From an uncultured Xanthobacteraceae bacterium (lineage in GTDB: Bacteria > Pseudomonadota > Alphaproteobacteria > Rhizobiales > Xanthobacteraceae), in NCBI GenBank assembly GCA_955652195.1, contig CATPBC010000495.1, positions 1 to 13,613 on the forward strand: a stretch of DNA of 13,613 nt. The letters run 5' to 3'. Position 1 is the first letter of the stretch. Each line of letters opens with the position of its first letter. The notes beneath the pieces were generated by a model. The model ran no database searches and was not told the DNA's origin. It saw only the letters and a list, made by a program, of their open reading frames with translations. The position numbers and the translations under genes are program-made. Shown one piece after another: positions 5,877 through 12,255 of the stretch.

Positions 5877-7685
5877 CTAGCTTCCGCCGCGCGTCATCGC
5901 TGCGGTCATCGCCGCCGTATAGCCCGGCTCGACACGAACATCGACGACGGCTACCTGACCGGCATCCACGGCGGCAATCGCTTGCTGGAGCGCGCCGGTG
6001 AGATCGCTGGGCTTGGTCACCGGACCGAATCCGGCGGCGCCTTGGGCGCGGCCCATGGCAGCCAGATCGACCTCCGGGTCGGCCATGCGCTGGCCGATCC
6101 ATTTGTTCTCGATCGGGCGATTGCGCGCCCGCGCCATGCGCTCCTGGTGCAGTTCGTCATTGTAAAAGGAACGGTTGTTCGCGAGCACGAACAATAGCGG
6201 AATCTTGTAATGCACCGCGGTCCACAGCGCAGTCACGCCCATCAGGAAATCACCATCGCCGCAGACCGCGATCGGCAGCCGGCCGGAGCCTTTGAGCGCC
6301 AGCGCCGCACCCACCGAAATGCCGGGACCGCCGCCAACCCCGCCGCCGCCGTCCGAGCCGATATAATCGAGCGGGTGCCGGAGCACGATCCAGCTATCGT
6401 CCCACGACAGCGGCAGATGCGTGTAAGTGACGGTGCGGTTTCCCAGAACTTTGCGCAAAGCGCGGGCGATATGTTCGTTAGTGAAACCGGCCGGCTCGTT
6501 TTCCGCTCTCCGCCGCGGCGTTGGCATCGCGTGCGGCTTTGCGCTTTTGCCAATCTCCTTGACGAGTTCCGGGACGATCATGTCAGGGTCTGCCGACAAC
6601 AATAGATCGACTGGAGGCAGTCCCTGGTGATCCATGCTCCAGCCGTTGTGAATGCGATGGTCGAGCGAAATTTGGATCACTTTCGCTGACGGCGAGGGGC
6701 CGAAAAAGCGCAGCGCGCCGGCAAGGTCGACCCAATCGAGGCTCAGCACCACATCGACATTTTTCAACCCTTCGACGCTATCGGGCGTGATCGCCCGCGG
6801 CGAGCCGACATAAAGCGGATGGTCAGTCGGGAAAGTGGCGCCGATCTTGAGATCGGTGACGACGCGCGCATTCAAGGCCTCGGCGAGCGCGACGCGTGCA
6901 TCCCAGGCTGGCATGCTGCGTGAGGCGCGGCCGGCAAGCACCAAGACCTGCTTTGCACCTTTGAGAACGGCTGCCGCTTCGCGGATGAGCTCGGCGGGCG
7001 CCGCGGTAGCCACCGGCGGCATGTAACGCACCACGTCGATCGGCGGCAGCGGTTCGGACACTCTGGCTTCTTGCAACTCGGCGTCGAAGTTGATGTAGAC
7101 CGGACCGCATGGGGCCGTGTTGGCAATCCAAGTGCCGCGCAAAATGGCTTCGCGCGCGGCGCCCGGCGACGACGGCTGATCGTCCCATTTGGTATATTCA
7201 CGCACCAGCGCGCCCTGATCGCGCGCGGTGTGGATCCAATCGATCCAAGGCCGGCGCTTGGCCGCGTCGACAGGTCCGGTGGCGCCCAGCACCACGACCG
7301 GCATGCGGTCGCACCAGGCGTTGAACATTGCCATGGTTGCGTGCATCAGGCCGACATTCGAATGCACCGCCGTGACCATGGCCTTGCCGGTCACTTTGGC
7401 ATAGCCATGCGCGATGGCGACGGCGGCCTCCTCGTGCAGGCAAAGCAGCATCTGCGGCTTGGTATTGCCGAGATAATTGACAATGCTGTCGTGCAATCCG
7501 CGGTAGCTCGCGCCCGGCGTGAGCGCGATATAGGGAACATCGAGCGCGCGTAATGCGTCGGCAATCACGTCGCTGCCGAAACCAGGTGCATTGACGCCGG
7601 CCGGCGTCGGACGTTCGACCGCAGCGACCACAGGGTCTGCGTCATTGGCCTTGGCGTGTGCGGTTGCGGAAGAGGGCGGCGTCAT
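5877..7685 (-). CDS. Thiamine-diphosphate-dependent enzyme, acetolactate synthase/benzoylformate decarboxylase type
   Basis: The 602-residue product has the three-domain layout of the ThDP enzymes that decarboxylate or ligate 2-oxo acids. The Pyr domain holds LLCLHEEAAVAIAHGYAKVTGK, with E85 in the position of the catalytic glutamate that activates the cofactor. The middle domain follows, and the PP domain carries the GDGDFLMG...LANN cofactor/Mg2+ motif (G476 to N504). The protein lacks the usual ilvH small-subunit partner next door and is probably not the anabolic acetolactate synthase. Its substrate is unknown; a benzoylformate- or oxo-acid-type decarboxylase is possible. About 35 residues precede the conserved N-terminus. 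ATG 7685 was chosen because AAAGGA (7693-7698) lies seven bases upstream; the frame is open farther to 7769 but that stretch shows no start signals. It lies downstream of the transglycosylase gene on the same strand, 150 bases away. Confidence 0.85.
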   Translation of the reverse strand: MTPPSSATAHAKANDADPVVAAVERPTPAGVNAPGFGSDVIADALRALDVPYIALTPGASYRGLHDSIVNYLGNTKPQMLLCLHEEAAVAIAHGYAKVTGKAMVTAVHSNVGLMHATMAMFNAWCDRMPVVVLGATGPVDAAKRRPWIDWIHTARDQGALVREYTKWDDQPSSPGAAREAILRGTWIANTAPCGPVYINFDAELQEARVSEPLPPIDVVRYMPPVATAAPAELIREAAAVLKGAKQVLVLAGRASRSMPAWDARVALAEALNARVVTDLKIGATFPTDHPLYVGSPRAITPDSVEGLKNVDVVLSLDWVDLAGALRFFGPSPSAKVIQISLDHRIHNGWSMDHQGLPPVDLLLSADPDMIVPELVKEIGKSAKPHAMPTPRRRAENEPAGFTNEHIARALRKVLGNRTVTYTHLPLSWDDSWIVLRHPLDYIGSDGGGGVGGGPGISVGAALALKGSGRLPIAVCGDGDFLMGVTALWTAVHYKIPLLFVLANNRSFYNDELHQERMARARNRPIENKWIGQRMADPEVDLAAMGRAQGAAGFGPVTKPSDLTGALQQAIAAVDAGQVAVVDVRVEPGYTAAMTAAMTRGGS

Positions 7686-7692
7686 AGCGAAT

Positions 7693-7698
7693 TCCTTT
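7693..7698 (-). promoter_or_regulatory. Ribosome binding site deciding the ThDP enzyme start
   Basis: On the minus strand AAAGGA is seven bases from ATG 7685. It settles this start over the longer open frame that reaches 7769. Confidence 0.65.
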
Positions 7699-7786
7699 GA
7701 GGACGTTGCTTTAGCGTGCGGTCCTTCGGCGGGCTCGGCGCCATCCAACCGGATCGCCAGCCAATGCACAAGACGGCTGGCACAGA

Positions 7787-7810
7787 CCGCCCGGGCCCCT
7801 GGCCGGGCGG
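7787..7810 (-). terminator. GC-rich hairpin after the lytic transglycosylase gene
   Basis: Perfect eight-base arms ccgcccgg (7787-7794) and ccgggcgg (7803-7810) enclose an eight-base loop, about 25 bases past the stop of the minus-strand transglycosylase gene. The stem is strong and well placed for a terminator or attenuator before the ThDP enzyme gene, but no T-tract follows on the minus strand, so intrinsic termination is doubtful. Confidence 0.4.
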
Positions 7811-7813
7811 GCC

Positions 7814-7837
7814 ACGATCGAGGCTACGATCGAGGTT
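7814..7837. repeat. Two tandem copies of a 12-bp repeat
   Basis: The copies acgatcgaggct (7814-7825) and acgatcgaggtt (7826-7837) differ at one base, and a third begins acgat (7838-7842). The repeat overlaps the stop codon of the transglycosylase gene, so the duplication may have moved that gene's end. Confidence 0.6.
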
Positions 7838-9116
7838 ACGATGCTCGGCGCAAGCGGGTGAGCAGTCCCACCCCAGGATAGCCGTCGGCCGGTTCGATGC
7901 CGAATTTGCGCTGGTAATTACGTACGGCAATGGTCGTGGCATTGCCGATGCGGCCGTCGGCACCGCCAGTGTCGAAGCCGCGTGTGGTGAGCCGGCGCTG
8001 GATTTCCTCGATCTCGGCAAGCGTCGGCGCCGGCTCGCTGCCGGGAAACTGTTGAACGAAAGGCGGCCGGCCGATGCAGCGATCGCCCAGATAGACGAGA
8101 CCAAGCGCGTAACTCATCGCCGGATTGTAGCTGCGCGCAGCGAAGAAATTCTGGCCCAGCAGGAAAGCAGGACCGCCGGCGACCGGAACCCAGACGCGCG
8201 CCGTGGCGTTTGGCTGCGGGTAGGGCTGGCCGTCGGCGCGAACAATCCCGAGCGCCTGCCAGGCGGCGTAAGTTCGTGAAGCTTTGCCGCTGATCGGGTG
8301 TGGCATGCGCACTTCATAGCCCCAATGCTCGCCGCGGCGATAATTGCCGCGCTCGACGAAATAGCGCGCGGTCGTCGCGAGCGCGTCGTCCGGCGGGCCG
8401 TACGGGGAAATCTTGCCGTCGCCATTATAGTCGATGCCCATATGCAGCCAGACTTCGGGCATCCATTGCGTGTGACCCATGGCGCCGGCCCAGGAGCCGA
8501 TCATTTGTTCGGGCGTGCTCATGCCGCGCTGAACGATCATGAGCGCGTTGATCAATTCGCTTTCCCAATAGCTGCGGCGGCGCGGCTCGCCCCAGGCGAG
8601 CGTCGCGAGCGAGGGAATGACTGGCCGCATATGATTCTTTTCCACGACGGGATCGCCGAACGCGGACTCAATGCCCCAAACGCCGAGCATGAACGAAGGC
8701 TCGACGCCGATATCGTGCGCAATGCGCGAAAATAACGGCGCGTATTCTGTGGCTTTTGCCTTGCCGGCGGTGACCTTCCATTCGGTGGTGGCGCGATTGA
8801 GATATTGCCAGAGCTGCTGGTTGAATTCCGGCTGATTATGGATAGCCGTGAGCCCGGTCATGTCGGGCTGTACGCCGCGCATCGCCCGCGTATAGGTCTC
8901 GTCGCTGATGCCGCGCGCCACGGCCTTGCTGCGGAATGCGGCTACCCACTGGTCGAAGCCGGTGTCGGCGCGCGCGGCATACGGCGCGAACAGATTTGCA
9001 ACGCTGCCGGCTACCCCAACCAGCATGGCGCGTCGCGTCGGACGGGGAGTGGTCTCTGTAGTGATGACGGCTTTAGTTCTCACAGCCACACCATGGACGA
9101 GGGCCGGCTGTCGCAT
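7836..9116 (-). CDS. Lytic murein transglycosylase, MltB-like, with C-terminal peptidoglycan-binding domain
   Basis: The product, 426 residues from ATG 9116, cleaves the MurNAc-GlcNAc bond of peptidoglycan to 1,6-anhydro products. The MltB/SLT2 domain spans about 53-350: FDQWVAAFRSKAVARGI, FMLGVWGIESAFGDP with catalytic E150, then GAMGHTQWMPEVW and DYNGDGKI. A PG_binding_1 domain lies at about 368-424 (IEEIQRRLTTRGFDTGGADG...TTIAVRNYQRKFGI). The N-terminus has TRRAML at 27-32 before a hydrophobic stretch and ARA/D near 50, so export may be by Tat; a Sec signal is the alternative. No lipobox cysteine is seen, so it is likely soluble periplasmic. ATG 9116 lacks a clear Shine-Dalgarno, and the true start could be a GTG at codon 10 or 12. 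A probable amidase gene lies 65 bases upstream on the same strand, suggesting a shared wall-remodelling role. Confidence 0.88.
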   Translation of the reverse strand: MRQPALVHGVAVRTKAVITTETTPRPTRRAMLVGVAGSVANLFAPYAARADTGFDQWVAAFRSKAVARGISDETYTRAMRGVQPDMTGLTAIHNQPEFNQQLWQYLNRATTEWKVTAGKAKATEYAPLFSRIAHDIGVEPSFMLGVWGIESAFGDPVVEKNHMRPVIPSLATLAWGEPRRRSYWESELINALMIVQRGMSTPEQMIGSWAGAMGHTQWMPEVWLHMGIDYNGDGKISPYGPPDDALATTARYFVERGNYRRGEHWGYEVRMPHPISGKASRTYAAWQALGIVRADGQPYPQPNATARVWVPVAGGPAFLLGQNFFAARSYNPAMSYALGLVYLGDRCIGRPPFVQQFPGSEPAPTLAEIEEIQRRLTTRGFDTGGADGRIGNATTIAVRNYQRKFGIEPADGYPGVGLLTRLRRAS

Positions 9117-9181
9117 TCATTTGTGGCGGCGTTAAGGGGCAACGACCTCGAACCAAAATCTTGAGCCTGCCGGGCGGATAG

Positions 9182-10150
9182 CTACTGATGCGCGGCCTGG
9201 ATGCGGTCAGGTGTTCCCAGTTTTTCGATCAGGCCGTCAAGGCTGTTGGCAAAACTATCGACGTCGAAGTTGAGCGGATCGTCATGGCCATTGGTAATCT
9301 CGGCATCGATCGCTGCATGAAAGGCCGGAATGAGCCATCGTTCGGCGCGAACGCTGGCGATCACGTAGAGCAGCGCGAGCCGATCGTATTGCGCCGGCGT
9401 GAAAGCCGGATCGGGCGATCGCGCATCGTTGCGCCGGCCGCGACCAGGCGCGCTGCGGCGCGGCTGAATCATTTCATTGTGCAGGAATAGTCCTTTCAGC
9501 GCGCCGCCAAATTCTGCCGCTTGCTCGAATTTCGTTTCGCGCCAGGGAACCGAATAATCGTGCGCGAGGAGCAGTTCACCGGTGCGGTTGATGACGATGT
9601 GCGCTTTGCTCCAGCCGTCGTGACACTCAAAATTCCGCAAATCGTTGAGCTTGCCACCGCCATCGATGTCTTCGGGAAAGGAGCGGCGGCCGAAATTGGG
9701 CCCGCTGGTATCGTGGATCACGAAGTAGCGCGCCATCGGCGCTTCAAGTTGATTGTCGTGGGCGCGCGACACCGGCAGCCAGAGAAAATCGCCGAACTCA
9801 CCCTCGAGACTCAGTGTGGCGAGATAATCGCTCAGCACGGCGCGCGACGGCAATCCGGTCGTTTGTCCGATACGCCCGGCGAGCGCAAGCGGCAGGCTTG
9901 GCAAGGGCGGCACTAGGTTTCGCGTGCTATCCATGCCGCGCATTAAGCACATCGCTTGTTGCACCGGAGTGCCGGCGAAACTCAATGTCTCGGAATCGAA
10001 CGAACAGGCGCCCATGCTTTTGATGAAAAATAGCGCCCGGAAATGATCCGGTTTGCAGCCGGCGAATACAGCATCAAGCGGCGCGAGCAACATCGGGCCG
10101 GCGAGCGCCGCCGCGAACAGATAGTCGTGAATTTTGCTCGGTATGCGCAA
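9182..10150 (-). CDS. Exported probable zinc amidase (Amidase_2/PGRP-like fold), divergent
   Basis: The 322-residue product has an N-terminal signal peptide (residues 1-30, cut near AVFAG) and would act in the periplasm. I read it as a divergent N-acetylmuramoyl-L-alanine amidase: YFVIHDTSG (142-150) resembles the first strand with the zinc histidine (H146), KAHIVINRTGELLLAHD (182-198) the strand-turn-strand with Asn-Arg-Thr-Gly, FTPAQYDRLALL the usual helix, and FHAAID...HDDPLNFD (277-296) could supply the second histidine (H278) and aspartate (D291). This is inference from motif order; overall similarity to known amidases is low. The first 130 residues have no recognisable domain; one cysteine (C32) follows the signal, without a canonical lipobox. 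The TTG start at 10150 is supported by GGGA at 10159-10162 and by the signal peptide. Its neighbour is an MltB-like transglycosylase, which fits a wall-hydrolase pair. Confidence 0.65.
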   Translation of the reverse strand: MRIPSKIHDYLFAAALAGPMLLAPLDAVFAGCKPDHFRALFFIKSMGACSFDSETLSFAGTPVQQAMCLMRGMDSTRNLVPPLPSLPLALAGRIGQTTGLPSRAVLSDYLATLSLEGEFGDFLWLPVSRAHDNQLEAPMARYFVIHDTSGPNFGRRSFPEDIDGGGKLNDLRNFECHDGWSKAHIVINRTGELLLAHDYSVPWRETKFEQAAEFGGALKGLFLHNEMIQPRRSAPGRGRRNDARSPDPAFTPAQYDRLALLYVIASVRAERWLIPAFHAAIDAEITNGHDDPLNFDVDSFANSLDGLIEKLGTPDRIQAAHQ

Positions 10151-10158
10151 GCGTCAAA

Positions 10159-10162
10159 TCCC
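10159..10162 (-). promoter_or_regulatory. Ribosome binding site supporting a TTG start
   Basis: GGGA on the minus strand lies eight bases before the TTG at 10150. With the signal peptide that follows, it supports TTG initiation of the amidase-like gene. Confidence 0.5.
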
Positions 10163-10178
10163 GACTTTGAGATTCGCT

Positions 10179-10207
10179 ACTATCGCGATCAATTCCTGTC
10201 ATGCCAA
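10179..10207 (-). promoter_or_regulatory. Candidate promoter for the amidase-like gene
   Basis: On the minus strand TTGGCA (10202-10207) and GATAGT (10179-10184) are 17 bases apart. The expected start near 10172 gives a short leader before the TTG at 10150. The rest of 10208-10297 is AT-rich (about 10245-10297) and shows direct repeats such as ccgatttt twice and gttcac twice on the minus strand, but no convincing terminator for efp. Confidence 0.4.
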
Positions 10208-10297
10208 CCCGCGAAGTGGCTTTTTTGATCCGCGTCCGCCGCGCGATGAATAAATATTCAGATAAAAATCGGAAAATCGGTGAACAGTGAACAAAAT

Positions 10298-10864
10298 TCA
10301 ATCTTTTGCCCGTTCGACATAGCTGCCGTCCGCCGTCATCACGACGATCTTGGTCCCCGTCGTGACAAAGGGCGGCACCGTTGTGCGCACGCCATTCGAC
10401 AGCAGCGCCGGCTTATAGGAGGACGATGCGGTCTGTCCCTTCATCGTCGGCTCGGTTTCGACCACTTCCAGTACCGCTTTGGGCGGCAGTTCGATGGCGA
10501 CTGCCACGCCTTCATGCAGGCTGATGGTCACCTCCATCTCCGGCTGCAGATAGGCCGTCTGGTCGCCGATGATATCGGCCGGCACCGCCACCTGGTCATA
10601 GCTTTCCATATTCATGAAATGAAAGCCGTCGCTGTCTTGATACATGAATTGATGCTTGCGGTCCTCGACGAAGGCACGTTCGACCTGATCGGTTGTCTTA
10701 AAGCGCAGCGACACCTTTACTCCATCACTGATGCGGCGGACATCGAGCTGCGTCACCGGCGTGCCTTTGCCGGGATGGATGCTCTCGGCGGCCATGACGA
10801 CCCCGAGTTTGCCGTCGATTTCGACGATATTGCCTTTGCGCAACGAACTGGCGATGACTCTCAC
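10298..10864 (-). CDS. efp: Translation elongation factor P
   Basis: The 188-residue EF-P enters the ribosomal E site and rescues ribosomes stalled on polyproline. Length and three-domain layout are standard: the KOW-like domain I (about 1-62, [19 protein letters not shown]), the OB domain II (about 65-127), and domain III (about 130-188, with [18 protein letters not shown]). The modification loop HPGKGTP carries K33, the counterpart of E. coli K34, which accepts (R)-beta-lysine; divergent epmA and epmB supply that modification. Other loop types, such as the arginine that takes rhamnose, are ruled out. The start is GTG at 10864, not ATG, with a strong GAGGAAG (10867-10873) before it and the conserved [10 protein letters not shown] after it. 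Three 12-bp tandem repeats lie 19-54 bases upstream, in its leader or promoter region. Confidence in the identity is very high. Confidence 0.97.
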   Translation of the reverse strand: MRVIASSLRKGNIVEIDGKLGVVMAAESIHPGKGTPVTQLDVRRISDGVKVSLRFKTTDQVERAFVEDRKHQFMYQDSDGFHFMNMESYDQVAVPADIIGDQTAYLQPEMEVTISLHEGVAVAIELPPKAVLEVVETEPTMKGQTASSSYKPALLSNGVRTTVPPFVTTGTKIVVMTADGSYVERAKD

Positions 10865-10866
10865 GG

Positions 10867-10873
10867 CTTCCTC
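10867..10873 (-). promoter_or_regulatory. Strong ribosome binding site for the efp GTG start
   Basis: GAGGAAG on the minus strand, with five bases between GAGG-A and the GTG at 10864, fixes the efp start at the non-ATG codon. Confidence 0.75.
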
Positions 10874-10882
10874 AACATCAAT

Positions 10883-10918
10883 GGCTTTCGGATTGGCTTT
10901 CGGATTGGCTTTCGGATT
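10883..10918. repeat. Three perfect tandem copies of a 12-bp repeat in the efp-epmA divergent region
   Basis: ggctttcggatt occurs at 10883-10894, 10895-10906 and 10907-10918 without a mismatch; in the efp direction it reads aatccgaaagcc. The array fills a third of the 100-base divergent region and starts 19 bases from the efp start. Identical copies imply recent or maintained duplication. It would lie in the efp mRNA leader or next to its promoter, so copy-number change would alter promoter-to-start spacing in 12-base steps. Confidence 0.9.
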
Positions 10919-10964
10919 CTTGGCGCACCATACTGATCTTGAGCCTGACCGCTAGCTATTTCTG

Positions 10965-12089
10965 TTGTCACCGCCGGACAAGGACATGCCACACAAAGAC
11001 ATGCCGCACCAAGAACTGCCGCGCCAAGACATGCCGCGCGTTCCGCCGTCCTCCTCTCGCTTTTGGGCGCCTCACGTTCATGCCGACCGGCGGCCGATCC
11101 TGTTGGCGCGCAGCCGCATTGTGGCGGCGCTGCGCAGCTGGTTCGCCAGTCGCGAATTCGTCGAGGTTGAGACTGGAACCCTGCGGATCTCGCCGGGCAA
11201 TGAGACCCATCTGCACGCCTTCGCCACGGCGCTCGCGACGACGGACGGCAGGACGGCGCCACTTTATCTGCGGACGTCCCCGGAATTTGCTTGCAAGAAG
11301 CTGTTGGCGGCCGGCGAGCGGCGCATCGTCGAATTCGCCAAGGTGTTTCGCAATCGCGAGCGCACGCCGTTGCATCACCCCGAATTCACGCTTCTGGAAT
11401 GGTACCGTGCCGGCGAGCCTTATGGCGTGCTGATCGACGACTGCGTGGCGATGTTGCGTGAGGCCGCGCGTGCCGCGGCGGCGGCGCAGTTCACTTACCG
11501 CGGCCGATCGAGCGACCCGTTTGCTGCTCCTGAGCGGCTCACGGTCGCGGAAGCTTTCGCGCGCTTTGCCGGCATCGATCTTTTGGCGACCTTAAACAAT
11601 GAGGCGGCGGCTCGCGAGCATTTTGCACATGCGGCGCAAGCTGCAGGCATCCGCATCGCCGATGACGATCGCTGGGCCGATATTTTCAGCCGCGTCTTGG
11701 TGGAGCGGATCGAGCCCCATCTCGGTATCGGCCGGTCCACGATCCTCGACGAATATCCGGCGGTACTCTCGGCCCTGGCTAAACCGGCGCGCGATCCGCG
11801 CGTCGCCGAACGCTTCGAGCTTTATGTCTGCGGCATCGAACTCGCTAACGGTTTTGGCGAACTGACCGATGCGGCCGAGCAGCGCCGGCGGCTCGAAGAG
11901 GAGATGGCCGAGAAGGAGCGGCGCTACGGCGAGCGCTATCCGCTCGACGACGATTTTCTCGCCGCGCTCGCGGTTATGCCGGAAGCATCGGGCGTTGCGC
12001 TGGGTCTCGACCGGCTTGTCATGCTGGCAACCGGCGCGTGGCGGATCGATCAGGTGCTCTGGACACCGCTCGACGATCCGTCGCAGTAG
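10965..12089 (+). CDS. epmA: EF-P--(R)-beta-lysine ligase (GenX/PoxA/YjeA)
   Basis: The product is a class II lysyl-tRNA-synthetase paralogue that attaches (R)-beta-lysine to K33 of EF-P rather than to tRNA. It lacks the anticodon-binding domain, as EpmA should. Motif 1 lies near VEVETGTLRISPGNETHLHAF (about 66-85), motif 2 is FRNRERTPLHHPEFTLLEWY (128-147), GIELANGFGELTD is the conserved EpmA substrate-pocket region, and motif 3 is GVALGLDRLVMLATG (343-357). From TTG 10965 the protein has 374 residues, about 50 more than E. coli EpmA; the family core begins near RFWAPHVHADRRPILLARSRI (residue 32 on). The extra N-terminus is four degenerate pentapeptides (KDMPH KDMPH QELPR QDMPR). The start is uncertain: an in-frame stop is at 10953, TTG 10965 lacks a Shine-Dalgarno, and ATGs at 10986, 11001 and 11031 are alternatives inside the repeat. 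It is divergent from efp and followed by epmB. Confidence 0.93.
   Translation: MSPPDKDMPHKDMPHQELPRQDMPRVPPSSSRFWAPHVHADRRPILLARSRIVAALRSWFASREFVEVETGTLRISPGNETHLHAFATALATTDGRTAPLYLRTSPEFACKKLLAAGERRIVEFAKVFRNRERTPLHHPEFTLLEWYRAGEPYGVLIDDCVAMLREAARAAAAAQFTYRGRSSDPFAAPERLTVAEAFARFAGIDLLATLNNEAAAREHFAHAAQAAGIRIADDDRWADIFSRVLVERIEPHLGIGRSTILDEYPAVLSALAKPARDPRVAERFELYVCGIELANGFGELTDAAEQRRRLEEEMAEKERRYGERYPLDDDFLAALAVMPEASGVALGLDRLVMLATGAWRIDQVLWTPLDDPSQ
10980..11039 (+). repeat. Four tandem 15-bp units at the start of epmA
   Basis: Units at 10980-10994, 10995-11009, 11010-11024 and 11025-11039 follow the pattern (C/A)A(A/G)GACATGCCNC(A/G)C, with variations such as CTG for ATG in unit three. They stay in frame and encode the pentapeptides KDMPH, KDMPH, QELPR and QDMPR. 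Units one, two and four each carry an in-frame ATG, so the array gives a set of possible starts. Confidence 0.85.
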
Positions 12090-12100
12090 AAAGCGCATCG

Positions 12101-12180
12101 CTTTGACGCCATGACTCTTTGACGCCATGACTCTTTGACGCCATGACTCTTTGACGCCATGACACTTTGACGCCATGACA
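12101..12180 (+). repeat. Five tandem 16-bp units between epmA and epmB
   Basis: ctttgacgccatgact repeats at 12101, 12117 and 12133, followed by ctttgacgccatgaca at 12149 and 12165; only the last base varies. The 80-bp array begins 11 bases past the epmA stop and ends 46 bases before the epmB ATG. There are no spacers, so it is not a CRISPR array. Each unit holds an ATG; in units one to four it opens a three-codon frame (ATG-ACY/A-CTT-TGA) that closes in the next unit, while the last opens a 26-codon frame. Confidence 0.95.
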
Positions 12181-12255
12181 CGTAAGGTGTCAGGCGAAAA
12201 GCAATCGGAGAAAATGAGGTTCGGCCATGCCGGCGAGAGACAAAACCCTGCGTAG
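12175..12255 (+). other. Possible overlapping upstream ORF (26 codons) at epmB
   Basis: The ATG in the last 16-bp unit opens a 26-codon frame, starting ATG ACA CGT AAG, that runs past the epmB start at 12227 in a different frame and stops at 12253-12255. There is no clear Shine-Dalgarno before it, so it may not be translated. If it is, it would compete with or couple to epmB initiation. Confidence 0.25.

Noticed and set aside
7071..7553. 160-codon plus-strand frame opposite the ThDP enzyme
   Set aside because: Composition (many His/Arg/Gly) is that of an antisense shadow, and the opposite strand has a clear enzyme.
7686..7769. Longer N-terminus for the ThDP enzyme
   Set aside because: The extension has no start signals, whereas ATG 7685 has AAAGGA at ideal spacing.
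10208..10226. T-run (TTTTTT) after a gcca/tggc stem as a terminator on the plus strand
   Set aside because: The stem is only four bases and no plus-strand gene ends before it.
12101..12180. Possible CRISPR array
   Set aside because: The 16-bp units are directly adjacent with no spacers, and there are no cas genes.
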